DNA of 64,000 bases from Actinomadura macra NBRC 14102 (GCF_001552215.1 NZ_BCQT01000011.1:496001-560000); one strand, 5' to 3'. Positions 1 to 8,732 are shown, counted from the stretch's first letter. Notes: a model not told the origin generated them from the sequence alone. A program made the numbers and translations.

Positions 1-368
1 GCGTCCACGCGGTCGTGGACGCGGCCAGCGAGAACCTGGGGTTCGCCCCCTCGGTGCGGCTGGACGGCCTGCTGGACACCGGGGTCGACGAGCACGTCGG
101 CGAGCATGTGCTCGCGGTCGTGCGGGAGGCGCTGTCGAACGTGGCCCGCCATGCCGGCGCGTCCGAGGCGTCCGTGGTGATCGACGTTGGTGACGAGTTG
201 AAGCTCCGCGTAGAGGACGACGGGGTCGGGATCCCGAAGGGCGGGCGCCGTAGCGGGTTGCGCAACCTGCGGGAGCGGGCGGAGGGGCTCGGCGGCTCCT
301 TCACCACGCGGGCACGGTCGGGCGGAGGCACGGTGCTGCTCTGGCGCGTGCCGCTCAAGGATGCGTAG
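1..368 (+). CDS. C-terminal end of a DevS/DosT-like sensor histidine kinase (partial)
   Basis: The window opens inside this gene (first full codon at base 3), so only the last ~120 residues are present. They contain the ATP-binding half of a NarL-family kinase: an N-box-like EALSNVARHA, the G1 motif EDDGVGIPKGG and the G2-like SGLRNLRERAEGLGG. The segment closely matches the end of the complete DevS-like kinase at 22027-23802 (shared GFAP, VDGL/LDGLLDT, EHVLAVVREALSNVARHA), so it is a paralogue. GAF and phosphoacceptor regions lie outside the window. It probably autophosphorylates and signals to a DevR-type regulator; the cognate regulator is not visible. Confidence 0.9.
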   Translation, partial: VHAVVDAASENLGFAPSVRLDGLLDTGVDEHVGEHVLAVVREALSNVARHAGASEASVVIDVGDELKLRVEDDGVGIPKGGRRSGLRNLRERAEGLGGSFTTRARSGGGTVLLWRVPLKDA

Positions 369-427
369 GGCCCACTCAGACGCCTGAAAGCGAGAGCTTG
401 GCGCGGTGCCGGGCGAGGCCCCGGCGG

Positions 428-880
428 CTACGGGAGATCGTCCGTGGTTCCGAGATTCTCTCTGGTCACGCCACCGGGGTGCAGGGGGATGCGGCGGCCG
501 GTGACCGTGCGGGGAGTCAGGCGGACAAGCAGGTTCTCCGGCGCGCGGGTCCAGGGCGCGAGGGACAAGGCCCGCAGGCGCCGGATCTCTTCGGGATCGG
601 TGACGATCTCGGCGGTGCCGGTGATGAGAACGCTCCAAGCGGTGCGCAGCGCCGGTTCGAACTCGTCCGCCTCGAAGGTGAGGAGACGCCCCTCACGTAC
701 GGCGTTCAGTTTCGCGCCCTCGGCTGTGCTGAAGACGATCGCATTCCCGTCCAACGCGAAATTGACGGGCAGGACGCTGACCCGCCCGTCGCTCTCGGCC
801 CAGGCGATCCTCCCGACGGGGACGCCCCGGACCAGGTCCAGGCAGGTCGTCTCGTCGAGCGGCTGAAGGTTGTCGGTCAT
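428..880 (-). CDS. Pyridoxamine 5'-phosphate oxidase-like flavin/F420-binding protein
   Basis: 150 residues with the split beta-barrel fold of small PPOX-like proteins: N-terminal LVRGVPVGRIAW, a central VLPVNFALDGNAIVF strand pair, TAEGAKL, and a terminal LTPRTVTGRRIPL strand. Family members bind FMN, F420 or heme and reduce small molecules; the substrate here cannot be read. It is the last gene of the arginine deiminase operon: its ATG overlaps the arcC stop by four bases (ATGA). A paralogue lies at 5881-6315. Mycobacterial DosR regulons also carry small flavoproteins, so a redox role in hypoxia is plausible (inference). Confidence 0.85.
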   Translation of the reverse strand: MTDNLQPLDETTCLDLVRGVPVGRIAWAESDGRVSVLPVNFALDGNAIVFSTAEGAKLNAVREGRLLTFEADEFEPALRTAWSVLITGTAEIVTDPEEIRRLRALSLAPWTRAPENLLVRLTPRTVTGRRIPLHPGGVTRENLGTTDDLP

Positions 881-1653
881 GGGACCTCGATTCGGGTTCC
901 CGCGGCCCCGGTGCGGAGCTCGGGCGCGTCGGTGAGGTGACCGATCGCCGCGACGGCGCCGCGGCGGTGCTCGGCGAAACGGCAGGCCGCCTCGACCGTG
1001 GCGTTCATGGCGTCATCGGGCGGCGTCAGCGAACGCAGCTCGTCCGGGGTGATCTCGCGGATGGGACTTGGGTGACGGGAGCCATCGTCGCGCATGATGG
1101 CCGGGACGTCGGTGAGCAGCAGTAGCGTGTCGGCCTTGAGGCGGGCCGCGAGCAGTCCGGCGGCGAGGTCCTCGTCCACCATGGCCTCGACGCCGTGATG
1201 GTCGCCGCCGGTGGGGACGCCGTCTCCGTTGGCGATGGCGATGACGACGCAACCGTCGTCGAGGAGCCTGGCGATGGTCGGCAGTTCCACGATGTCTCGG
1301 GGCTCGGGGGAGGGGACGACCCTGCGCCACGCGAACCGGTCGGGGCGCATCGTCCAGCCGAGTTCGGCGGTGAGGCGGCCGGCCTGGACGGCCGAGTAGA
1401 CCGGTCCGACGAATCTGGCCGGTCGGGCGAACGCCGGGTCGTCGAGGTCGACGACGGTCTCGGTGAGGACGGTGACGATCTCCCGGCCCGGCAGCAGACG
1501 GCGCAGCCTGCGGACGAGCCGGTAACCGGTGGACCGGGGGCCCTGGCCGCGCGTGATGACCACCTCGTTCCGATCAGCGAGCTTGGCGAGTCCGCGGGCG
1601 ATCTCGTCGAGGTGCGGTGACGCGTTGCCGCCGAGGGATGCGACGATCCTCAT
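877..1653 (-). CDS. arcC: Carbamate kinase (compact form)
   Basis: Last step of the arginine deiminase pathway: carbamoyl phosphate + ADP gives ATP, CO2 and NH3. Amino acid kinase fold with SLGGNAS at the N-terminus, RRVVPSPEP near residue 110, a GDGVPT loop, EAMVDEDLAAGLLA and LLLLTDVPA. At 258 residues it is shorter than the usual ~310, with the mid-region lid trimmed, but the signature motifs are retained. Start ATG overlaps the arcB stop (ATGA) and its stop overlaps the downstream flavin protein, so it is translationally coupled on both sides. It gives the operon its ATP yield. Confidence 0.9.
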   Translation of the reverse strand: MRIVASLGGNASPHLDEIARGLAKLADRNEVVITRGQGPRSTGYRLVRRLRRLLPGREIVTVLTETVVDLDDPAFARPARFVGPVYSAVQAGRLTAELGWTMRPDRFAWRRVVPSPEPRDIVELPTIARLLDDGCVVIAIANGDGVPTGGDHHGVEAMVDEDLAAGLLAARLKADTLLLLTDVPAIMRDDGSRHPSPIREITPDELRSLTPPDDAMNATVEAACRFAEHRRGAVAAIGHLTDAPELRTGAAGTRIEVP

Positions 1654-2585
1654 CGGTGCCCTTCCAGTCGATCGGTGAGCAGCGCGTACAGGACGGCCTG
1701 GGTGGCGGGCAGCCGGTTGGCCGCCTGCCGGAAGGCCAGCGACCGTCCGCCGTCGATCACTTTCGGTGTGACCTCCTGGCCGCGGTGGGCCGGCAGGCAG
1801 TGCATGAAGACCGCGTCGTCGCGTGCGTGGTCCATGAGGTCGTCGTCGACCCGGTAGGGCGCGAGGACCTTCATGCGGCGGGTGCGTTCCCGGTCGGGGT
1901 CGCCCATGGACAACCAGACGTCGGTGTAGACGACACTCGCGTCCTCGACCGCCTCGGCGGGGTCATCGGTGAGCAGGACCCGGCCGCCGCGGCGCTCGGC
2001 CTCGGCGGTCGCGTACGCCACCGCCTCCGCCTGCGGCGCGTAGTGCGGCGGAGTTGCCACCGCGATGTCCATCCCGGCGAGCGCGGCCGCCTCCATGAGG
2101 CTGCGGGCGACGTTGCCGCCGTCGCCGAGGTAGGCGATGCGGTGGCCGCGCAGGTTACCGAAGTGCTCCCGGATGGTGAGCAGGTCGGCGACGGCCTGCA
2201 GCGGATGGTGACCGTCGGTCAGCGCGTTGACCACCGGGACCGGGGCCGCGGCGGCCAGGTCGCGGACGTCGGCGTCGGCGAAGGTCCGGATCACGATCGC
2301 CGCGGCGTAGGAGCCCATGACCCGTGCGGTGTCACGGAGGGTCTCGCCGCGGCGCAGTTGCAGCTCGTCGGGTCCGATGGTGACAGGCGTGCCGCCGAGC
2401 CGGGCCACCGCCGCCGCGGTCGACAGCCGGGTCCTGGTGGAGGGCTTGGCGAAGTACATCGGCACGATCCGGTGCGCGAGCAGGTCGCCGGCGGAGCCGG
2501 GCTTGTCCTCGAAGCCGACCGCCAGTTCCAGCAGTAGGGACAGGTCGTCGCCGGTCAGGTCGCTGATGCCGAGCAGATCCTTCAT
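1650..2585 (-). CDS. arcB: Ornithine carbamoyltransferase, catabolic by context
   Basis: 311 residues. Converts citrulline and phosphate to ornithine and carbamoyl phosphate when working catabolically. Hallmarks in order: STRTR carbamoyl-phosphate loop, HPLQAVAD, DVWLSMGD and the FMHCLPAHRG catalytic cysteine loop. The start MKDLLGISDL was chosen because it overlaps the arcA stop by four bases; the longer frame extends into arcA as an Arg-rich shadow. Sequence alone does not separate anabolic ArgF from catabolic ArcB. The position between arcA and arcC argues for the catabolic role. Confidence 0.93.
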   Translation of the reverse strand: MKDLLGISDLTGDDLSLLLELAVGFEDKPGSAGDLLAHRIVPMYFAKPSTRTRLSTAAAVARLGGTPVTIGPDELQLRRGETLRDTARVMGSYAAAIVIRTFADADVRDLAAAAPVPVVNALTDGHHPLQAVADLLTIREHFGNLRGHRIAYLGDGGNVARSLMEAAALAGMDIAVATPPHYAPQAEAVAYATAEAERRGGRVLLTDDPAEAVEDASVVYTDVWLSMGDPDRERTRRMKVLAPYRVDDDLMDHARDDAVFMHCLPAHRGQEVTPKVIDGGRSLAFRQAANRLPATQAVLYALLTDRLEGHR

Positions 2586-3796
2586 TGGGTGACCTCGTCT
2601 CGCTGGAGGGGGCAGGACATGCAGCGGGGGCCGCCGCGGCCCCGGCCGAGCTCGCCACCGGGGATGGTGACGACCTCGATCCCGTGGTGGCGCAGCATGG
2701 TGTTGGTGGTGACGTTGCGCTCGTAGGCGATGACCACGCCGGGCTCGACGGCCAGGACGTTGTTCCCGTCGTCCCACTGCTCGCGTTCGGCTGCCCGCAC
2801 GTCCTGCCGCGCGGTGAGGATGTGCACGCCGGGCAGGCCGAGGGCGCGGGCTATCGCCGGGAACAGCGCCTCGTTCTCGTGCACCAGCACCTCACGGCCG
2901 CGATCGCGGCCGGGGGACAGGGTGTAGGAGCGCAGCGGCGGCAGCTCCGGGTAGACGGTGAAGGTGTCGTGGCCGACCATGGTCATGACGGTGTCCAGAT
3001 GCATGAAGGCGCGGCTCGCGGGCAGCCTGACCGCGACGACCCTCTGCGCCGCCCCGGCGGTGAACAGCCGCTGGGCGAGCAACTCGACCGCCTGCGGCGT
3101 GGTGCGCTCACCCATGCCGACGAGGACCAGGCCGTCGCCGAGGACGTGGACGTCGCCGCCTTCGATGGCCGGCAGCGAGAAGTCGGTGCCCGGATACCAA
3201 ATCGGGAACTGCCGGCCGGCGAACATCGGATGGTGCTTGTAGATCGCATGGAGGTGGACGCTCTCGCGACGCCGCGCGGGTTTGGCCATCGGGTGCAGCG
3301 TCACCCCGCCGTAGATCCAGGCCGAGGGATCGCGGGTGAACAGGTGGTTGGGCAGCGGCGGCAGCACGAAGTCGCCATCGTCCAGCGAGGCCAGCAGCAG
3401 ACTGTGGACGGCGAGGCCGAGCTCTGCCTTGGTGAGCCCGCCGATCAGGTGCCGGGTGAGGGTCGCGGGATCGAAGCCGTCCAGCGCCGCCCGGACCGGT
3501 CCGGCGAGCGTCGGGCCGAGCGCGGTCTCGGACGTGGTGTGGTCGAGCACCTGGGCGCGGGCCTCGTCGACTTTGAGGGCCTCGGCCAGCATGTCGGCGA
3601 GGTAGTGCACCTGGACGCCGCGTTCGCGCAGGGTGTCGGCGAACACGTCGTGCTCCTGGCGGGCGCGCTTGGCCCACAGCACCTCGTCGAAGAGCAGGTC
3701 GTCCTTGTTGTCCGGGGTGAGGCGGAGGAGTTCCAGGTCGGGGCGGTGCAGCAGGACCTGCCGCAGGCGCCCGACCTCGGAGGAGACGGTGAACAC
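2582..3796 (-). CDS. arcA: Arginine deiminase
   Basis: 404 residues; hydrolyses arginine to citrulline and ammonia. Guanidino-modifying enzyme fold with DEVLWAKRARQEHDVF, FTRDPSAWIYGG, EGGDVHVLG, HLDTVMTMV, WDDGNNVLAVEPG and the C-terminal catalytic cysteine in RCMSCPLQRDEV. The start is a GTG at 3796 with AAAGGA upstream. It follows the permease by 13 bases and overlaps arcB, making it the first enzyme gene of a five-gene operon. ADI operons in Firmicutes and pseudomonads are induced by oxygen loss; here the only visible control element is the DosR-like box at 5283. Confidence 0.95.
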   Translation of the reverse strand: MFTVSSEVGRLRQVLLHRPDLELLRLTPDNKDDLLFDEVLWAKRARQEHDVFADTLRERGVQVHYLADMLAEALKVDEARAQVLDHTTSETALGPTLAGPVRAALDGFDPATLTRHLIGGLTKAELGLAVHSLLLASLDDGDFVLPPLPNHLFTRDPSAWIYGGVTLHPMAKPARRRESVHLHAIYKHHPMFAGRQFPIWYPGTDFSLPAIEGGDVHVLGDGLVLVGMGERTTPQAVELLAQRLFTAGAAQRVVAVRLPASRAFMHLDTVMTMVGHDTFTVYPELPPLRSYTLSPGRDRGREVLVHENEALFPAIARALGLPGVHILTARQDVRAAEREQWDDGNNVLAVEPGVVIAYERNVTTNTMLRHHGIEVVTIPGGELGRGRGGPRCMSCPLQRDEVTQ

Positions 3797-3809
3797 GGAG
3801 TCTGTCCTT

Positions 3810-5192
3810 TCAGGCGGCCTGGGCGGATGGTCCGTGGTCGCCGGGTTGGCCGCTTCGGATGGTCTGGTCCTTCTGCCCGGTGCGCTGGGCGCGGTATTTC
3901 AGCCAGGCGTAGACGGGCATCCCGGCGAAGATCAGCAGCGTGCCCTTGTAGACGACCTCGTAGCCGGCGCCCGCGATCGCCCAGGTGGAGTAGCCGAACG
4001 CCAGGAGCGCGATGACGGCGTCGCGGGCGAGGCGTCCGCCGGAGAACGCCGCGCGGTCGGTGGCCAGCAGCACCAGCTCGGCGATGGAGGCGTAGGCATA
4101 GGGGATGACGGTGGTGAGCGTGGCGAGCAGGATCACGAAGGTGAACTGGTCGACCAGGCTCGCGTTGTAGTTCATGAGCATCAGCCCGGTGACCAGGACG
4201 CTGGAGACCACCAGCCCGACGACCGGGGTGCCCGCCCGCCCGGTGCGGGCGAACACGCGGGGGAAGAGACCGTCGCGCGCGGCGGCGAACGGGACTTGGC
4301 CCTGGAGCAGGATCCAGCCGTTCAGCGCGCCGAACGCGCTGATGGCCGCTCCGGCGGCGACCAGGTCGGCGGCCCAACCGCCGAACGCCGCGTCCGCCGC
4401 ATCCGCGAACGGCGCGGTGGAGGTGGCCAGCGCGGCGGCCGGGACCAGGCCGAGGACGGCGACGGTGCCGAGGATGTAGACCAGTGCCGTGACCGCGGTC
4501 CCGGCGATGGTCGCGCGGGGAATGGTCCGCTCGGGGGCGTCGACGTCCTCGGCGGGGACGGTCGCCGACTCCAGCCCGATGAACGACCACAGCGTCAGCG
4601 CCGCCGCGGCGGTCACCGCGGAGAACGCGCTCTCCCCGCTGGCGTTGAACTCGCCGAAGTTCGCGGACTTGACGAAGAACAGCCCGCCGACCGCGATCAG
4701 TAGCAGCGGTACCAGCTTGACGACCGTCGTGACGACCTGGACGGCGCCCGCCTGGCGGAGCCCGTAGGCGTTGACGGCCGTCAGCAGCCAGATCGTCGCC
4801 AGACCGACGCTGGCCGCCAGGACCCTGTCGGTGGCAAGGGCGTGCCAGAAGTGGGCGAGGTAACCGACGAAGGCGACCGCTATCGCCGCGTTGCCGGCCC
4901 ACACGGCGATCCAGTACCCCCACGCCGTCTGGAAACCGACGAAGTCACCGAAGGCCCGGCGTGCGTAGGCGTAGGGTCCGCCTGTGCGGGGGTAGGCGCG
5001 GGCGAGCCTGGCGAACACCAGGGCCAGCAGAATCGCCCCGGCCGCTGTGAACACCCACGCGATCAGGCTGATCGGCCCGTAGCCGGCAAGCGAGCTGGGC
5101 AGCAGGAACACCCCGGACCCGATCATGTTGCCCACCACGAGAGCCGAGGCCATCCACAGACCCAGCTTCCGGCGGACGGGTCTCGCGCTCAT
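3810..5192 (-). CDS. APC-family amino acid antiporter/permease, likely arginine-ornithine exchange
   Basis: 460-residue membrane protein with about 12 hydrophobic helices and the APC signature GNMIGSGVFLLPSS in helix 1, typical of the basic amino acid/polyamine antiporter branch (AdiC/CadB/ArcD-like). Start MSARPVRR at 5192 is supported by GAGGAGG six bases upstream; an earlier ATG at 5240 lacks a site. As first gene of the arginine deiminase operon it most likely imports arginine and exports ornithine, which would make the pathway independent of proton-driven uptake. Specificity is inferred from context. Confidence 0.87.
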   Translation of the reverse strand: MSARPVRRKLGLWMASALVVGNMIGSGVFLLPSSLAGYGPISLIAWVFTAAGAILLALVFARLARAYPRTGGPYAYARRAFGDFVGFQTAWGYWIAVWAGNAAIAVAFVGYLAHFWHALATDRVLAASVGLATIWLLTAVNAYGLRQAGAVQVVTTVVKLVPLLLIAVGGLFFVKSANFGEFNASGESAFSAVTAAAALTLWSFIGLESATVPAEDVDAPERTIPRATIAGTAVTALVYILGTVAVLGLVPAAALATSTAPFADAADAAFGGWAADLVAAGAAISAFGALNGWILLQGQVPFAAARDGLFPRVFARTGRAGTPVVGLVVSSVLVTGLMLMNYNASLVDQFTFVILLATLTTVIPYAYASIAELVLLATDRAAFSGGRLARDAVIALLAFGYSTWAIAGAGYEVVYKGTLLIFAGMPVYAWLKYRAQRTGQKDQTIRSGQPGDHGPSAQAA

Positions 5193-5282
5193 GAGAACCT
5201 CCTCGACGCTCGGTTTCGCGCTGCCCTTCCAGCCGACCACCGCGGCGTCGCGTGGGCGCCGGGCATGCGTCCCCGATCTAGC

Positions 5283-5295
5283 GGACCAAGGTCCC
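5283..5295. promoter_or_regulatory. DosR-like box upstream of the arginine deiminase operon
   Basis: GGACCAAGGTCCC, a 12-base palindrome (GGACC-AA-GGTCC) about 90 bases before the permease start. It also lies just past the end of the leftward CBS gene, so the only promoter it can serve is the ADI operon. Confidence 0.75.
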
Positions 5296-5348
5296 GGACC
5301 CGCGGATCCACCGGTCCCGACCCGGACACGGCGCCCAAACGGTCGTGA

Positions 5349-5861
5349 TCAGGAGCCCGGAGCAGGCGGAACCTGCGGGCGGCGCGGGAGGACGGGCTCG
5401 ACCCGGTAGAGGGACGGCATCCCCCCGGTGCGAGGGGGGATCTCGCGGCGAACACCTGCCAGGGCGGTGACCAGGTCATGGACGGTGAGCAGGCCGACAA
5501 GGGCGTTGCGCTCGTCCGTCACCGCCACGTGGTCCGTCCCGTTCTCCAGCATGGCGCGCGCCGCCTCGGGGACGGTCGCGGAGGGCCGCACGGTCACGGG
5601 CCGGCCGGCTGGCAGGAGCGTGGTGACGGGCCGGCGGGCCTCCTGCGGGCTCGCGGGCTTCCACATCGACGTGAGGGTCTGGGTGTCGATGACGCCGACG
5701 AAGCCGCCCTCGTCATCGGCGACCGGCAGGTGGTGAACGTCGGCCTGGCACATCAGCTCCCAGGCCATCAGCACCGATCCGCTCGCGGCGATGGTGAGCA
5801 GGTCCCTGGTCATCAGCTCGGCCACGGTGCGCTTCTCCAGCGGCCTGCGAACAATGATCAT
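5349..5861 (-). CDS. Tandem CBS-domain protein
   Basis: 170 residues, two CBS motifs (VAELMTRDLLTIAASGSV... and VTVRPSATVPEAARAMLENG...LVGLLTVHDLV) followed by a proline-rich tail of ~35 residues. CBS pairs bind adenine nucleotides and sense energy state; a stand-alone pair (Rv2626c) is one of the most strongly induced DosR genes in M. tuberculosis, but orthology is not claimed. GGAGGAA precedes the ATG. It lies 19 bases after the flavin protein gene at 5881-6315, presumably co-transcribed from the box at 6406. Confidence 0.85.
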   Translation of the reverse strand: MIIVRRPLEKRTVAELMTRDLLTIAASGSVLMAWELMCQADVHHLPVADDEGGFVGVIDTQTLTSMWKPASPQEARRPVTTLLPAGRPVTVRPSATVPEAARAMLENGTDHVAVTDERNALVGLLTVHDLVTALAGVRREIPPRTGGMPSLYRVEPVLPRRPQVPPAPGS

Positions 5862-5880
5862 GGTTCCTCCCGGACAGCGG

Positions 5881-6315
5881 TCACTGGGGTGCGAGCGCCA
5901 CCGGCCGGCCGGCGTACCTCCAGCCGGACAAACGGGCGCAGGATATGCGGAGGAACTCCTGGTGCGCGCCCGGCAGCCAGGGCACCAGGGGCAGGCTCTC
6001 GAGACGACGGATCTCGGGTGCGGAGGTCACCGCGAGGGCGGGCCCGATAACGGTGACCGCCCACCCCGTACCGGCGGCGGAGTTGAGGTCGTCGACCTCG
6101 AACGCGACGATCGCGTCGCGCAACGCGGCGTCGAGCTTCGACCCCGGCGCGGTCCTGATGACCACCGCCTCGTCGCCGTCCATGACGAAGGTGACCGGCC
6201 GGATGGCGGGCAGCGCCTGGTCGGTGTAGACGATCCGCCCGACTGGGACCGACCGCAGCAGCGTCAAGCATTCCTCGCGGCCGAGGGGCTCAAGGTTTGT
6301 CCCATCTCGCTTCAT
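5881..6315 (-). CDS. Pyridoxamine 5'-phosphate oxidase-like flavin/F420-binding protein
   Basis: 144 residues, same family as the protein at 428-880 (shared LLRSVPVGRIVY, a PVTFVMDGDEAVVI strand, TAPGSKLDAALRD and a closing ARLSGWRYAGRPV strand). Start MKRDGTNLEP chosen: GGAGG lies directly before its ATG, and the longer frame runs through the operator at 6406 into low-similarity sequence. First gene of a two-gene unit with the CBS protein. Cofactor and substrate are not determinable from sequence. Confidence 0.85.
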   Translation of the reverse strand: MKRDGTNLEPLGREECLTLLRSVPVGRIVYTDQALPAIRPVTFVMDGDEAVVIRTAPGSKLDAALRDAIVAFEVDDLNSAAGTGWAVTVIGPALAVTSAPEIRRLESLPLVPWLPGAHQEFLRISCARLSGWRYAGRPVALAPQ

Positions 6316-6405
6316 ACCTCCAGGATTCGCGCTGCCCACCGGTTGTTGCAGAGGCGAACGTCCCTGGTAGGGATGGTCCTCGTGGCCAGATGTCCCACGT
6401 GCGAC

Positions 6406-6418
6406 GGACCTTTGGTCC
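6406..6418. promoter_or_regulatory. DosR-like box upstream of PPOX-CBS unit
   Basis: GGACCTTTGGTCC, 91 bases before the ATG at 6315 and in the 162-base gap after the kinase gene stop. A second, looser inverted repeat TCCCT-GGT-AGGGA lies at 6361-6374, nearer the gene. Confidence 0.7.
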
Positions 6419-6477
6419 TCGCCGCCGTAGACGGCCGACTGCGATGGACGACGTGCGAGACCGAGCACTCGTGCCTG

Positions 6478-7974
6478 CTACCCGGGGGACAGGTACGGGC
6501 GGCGGGGCCATACGTCCTCGGCGCCGTGCGGGCGGACGGTGGCCAGTGCCTGTTCGAGAGCTCTGGCCAGGTCGCCACCGGTGTCGATGGTGACGGCCTC
6601 AGGCCACGGTGCGGCCTGCGCCGACATGGCGGCGGCGATCGAGATGTCGGCGTCGGAAGCGGTGCGCGCACGGGTGCGGATCCGTTCGGCGGTGAGGTCC
6701 GCGGGTGCGTCGCAGCGCAGGGCGAACAGGCGCGCGTGCTCCTGCACGGCGACGGTGGAAACCAGTTCCCGCTCGTGCTTGGACGTCCACGAGGCGTCGA
6801 GGACGACGTTCTCTCCCGACCGGAGCAGTAGTGCGGCGCGTTCGGCGAGTTCCCCGTAGGTGCGCCGGCTCCACTCGGGGGTGTAGATCCCGGTGCCGTA
6901 GGGAGCGGCGCCGGAGTCTTCGGGAGCCATGCTGGCGAGTTCCTTGCGGATGCGGTCGCTGCTGAGCAGCGTGCAGCCCAGCCGGTCGGCGAGGGCGCCC
7001 GCCAGGGAGGTCTTGCCCGTCCCGGGAAGGCCGCCGACGATGATCAACCCGACCTCTCCGGCTCGCAGATGGCGGAGGGCCACGTCCGTGAAGGCCCGCG
7101 CGTCGGACGCCGGGCGCGGATCGCCCTGGGCGACGCGGAGGCAAGCGACCTTGGCGCGGACGAACGCCCGATACGCGACGTAATGGTGGCGCAACGAGGA
7201 CGGGGCCGGATCGGCGGCGTACTCGGTGTACCAGTCGACGAAGCGTTCCGCGAGCCGTGGCGCACCGAGGCGTTCGAGGTCCATGGCCAGGAACGAGGCG
7301 TCGTCGAGCCCGTCCAGGCAGCGCAACCGTTCGTCGAACTCCAGGCAGTCCAGGACGCGGGGGCCGTCATCGAGGCAGAAGACGTCGGTGGCCAGCAGGT
7401 CACCGTGGCCATCGACCACGCGCCCGGCGTTGATACGGGCATCGAACAAGGGTTCGCGTCCGGCGAGGAAGGCGGTGGTGAGCTCCTCGATCTCGGTGGC
7501 CGCCGCGCGGTCCATCGTCCCGCCGTGGAAGGGCCGCACCTCGTCGAAGCTCGCGTTCCAGCGCGCCCGGAGGGCGTCACGGGTTCCTTCGGCGGATATC
7601 CGCGCACTTCGGGGTGCCTCGGCATGCCAGGCGGCGAGGATCCGAGCCGTGGCCCGCAGCGCGTCCTCGACGGGTTCATGGTTCTCCACCAGCCTGGACA
7701 GGCGCCGTTCGGAGGGCATCCGGCGCATCGTCACCAGATGGTCGCAGACCTGCCCGTCGGGTCCGAGCACGTCGGCGACGCCGAGGTAGACGTCGGGGGC
7801 GAAGCGCCGGTTGAGGCGGACCTCCTCGTGGCATGCCCGTTCACGCGCCTCACGGGTGGTGAAGTCGAGGAAACCCAGGTCCACAGGCTTCTTGAGCTTG
7901 TAAGCCCGGTCCTCGGTGAAGAAGACAATGCCGCTGTGGGTCTCGCTCACGGCCGCGGTCGCCATCTGCCTCAC
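6478..7974 (-). CDS. Aminoglycoside phosphotransferase-like/AAA nucleotide kinase fusion (Rv2004c-like)
   Basis: 498 residues with two parts. Residues ~1-330 are APH/kinase-like (YKLKKPV, then VVDGHGDLLATDVF and VLDCLEFDERLR in place of the usual HxDxxxxN and IDW/DFG motifs). Residues ~335-490 are a P-loop kinase (GGLPGTGKTSLAGAL, SSDRIRKEL, VVLDASW). The same two-domain layout occurs in M. tuberculosis Rv2004c of the DosR regulon; its substrate is unknown. Start could be GTG 7974 or ATG 7965 (AAGGAAGG lies upstream of both). It follows the single-domain USP by 31 bases, likely one transcript. Confidence 0.87.
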   Translation of the reverse strand: MRQMATAAVSETHSGIVFFTEDRAYKLKKPVDLGFLDFTTREARERACHEEVRLNRRFAPDVYLGVADVLGPDGQVCDHLVTMRRMPSERRLSRLVENHEPVEDALRATARILAAWHAEAPRSARISAEGTRDALRARWNASFDEVRPFHGGTMDRAAATEIEELTTAFLAGREPLFDARINAGRVVDGHGDLLATDVFCLDDGPRVLDCLEFDERLRCLDGLDDASFLAMDLERLGAPRLAERFVDWYTEYAADPAPSSLRHHYVAYRAFVRAKVACLRVAQGDPRPASDARAFTDVALRHLRAGEVGLIIVGGLPGTGKTSLAGALADRLGCTLLSSDRIRKELASMAPEDSGAAPYGTGIYTPEWSRRTYGELAERAALLLRSGENVVLDASWTSKHERELVSTVAVQEHARLFALRCDAPADLTAERIRTRARTASDADISIAAAMSAQAAPWPEAVTIDTGGDLARALEQALATVRPHGAEDVWPRRPYLSPG

Positions 7975-8005
7975 ATCCTTCCTTGCGGGTGCTGTGTGAG
8001 GCGGG

Positions 8006-8449
8006 TCACAGGCTCGCGGTGCTGTCGGTCGTCTGATCCGCGCAGATCACGAGCTGGCAAGGCGCACGATCCCGCACCACGGGCACGGTGTCGCCGCCGA
8101 ACAGGCCCCCGTGTTCGGAGCTGAACCTGGCGCCGATGACGAGCAGTTCCGCATGCTTCGCCGCCTCAACAAGGGCTTCCCCGGCGACGCCGTAGACGAT
8201 GCGGAGGCGGGTGGTGAGGTGCTGGGAGCGCGGGATCGTGCGAGCCACCAGGTCGCGCAGCCGCAGCCACTCCCGGGCGGCGCGCCACAGGCGCGGCGTA
8301 CTGCTCTCGCCCGGTTCCAGCACATGGACGACGTCCAGGCGCGCGTGGCGTGACAGGGCCTCCCGCGCCGAGCGGCGCAGGGCGGCGATGGAGTTGGGTG
8401 ATCCGTCCACCCCGACGACGACGCAACGGTGTTCGGGCATGACCTGCAT
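8006..8449 (-). CDS. Universal stress protein, single domain
   Basis: 147 residues. Begins CVVVGVDGSPNSIAALRRSA, typical USP strand 1 and helix 1. The C-terminal ATP-loop is eroded (IGARFSSEHGGLFGGDT instead of G-x2-G-x9-GS), so nucleotide binding is uncertain. Start MQVMPEHR at 8449 chosen because GAGGAGG lies seven bases upstream; the GTG at 8473 lacks one. It heads the unit with the APH/AAA kinase, mirroring the USP-Rv2004c adjacency in mycobacteria. Confidence 0.88.
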   Translation of the reverse strand: MQVMPEHRCVVVGVDGSPNSIAALRRSAREALSRHARLDVVHVLEPGESSTPRLWRAAREWLRLRDLVARTIPRSQHLTTRLRIVYGVAGEALVEAAKHAELLVIGARFSSEHGGLFGGDTVPVVRDRAPCQLVICADQTTDSTASL

Positions 8450-8523
8450 CAGGACCTCCTCGGTCACCTCCACTGTCGCAGCGGAGGCGGCGGGCCGGTC
8501 AGTGCCGACCGTCCCACCTGCCC

Positions 8524-8537
8524 GGGACCTTCGACCC
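8524..8537. promoter_or_regulatory. DosR-like box for the USP-kinase unit
   Basis: GGGACCTTCGACCC, 74 bases before the leftward USP start at 8449, in the divergent gap 8450-8732 that carries one box per gene. Confidence 0.75.
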
Positions 8538-8641
8538 GGCCGAACGGACTCTCACCAGCCCGGCAGCGCCCGTCCCGCTGGGGCTCGGGAGGCCGTTCGC
8601 CCTCTGCCGTCAGGGGTACCCGCTCTTTGACCGCTCACAGC

Positions 8642-8655
8642 ACGCCGAAGGTCCC
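8642..8655. promoter_or_regulatory. DosR-like box for the rightward USP at 8733
   Basis: ACGCCGAAGGTCCC (reverse complement GGGACCTTCGGCGT). A plausible -10, CTCTAG at 8675-8680, follows after 19 bases and the ATG comes 53 bases later. Confidence 0.75.
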
Positions 8656-8732
8656 GAGGCCGAGGGTCTTCCGACTCTAGGAAGACGAGCCGGCGGGCGG
8701 TGGGATGCGAATGAGTGCAATGAGGAGGACTC

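Noticed and set aside
548..580. GGGACAAGGCCC-like match
   Set aside because: Located inside the coding sequence of the flavin protein at the operon end, far from any start; treated as chance.
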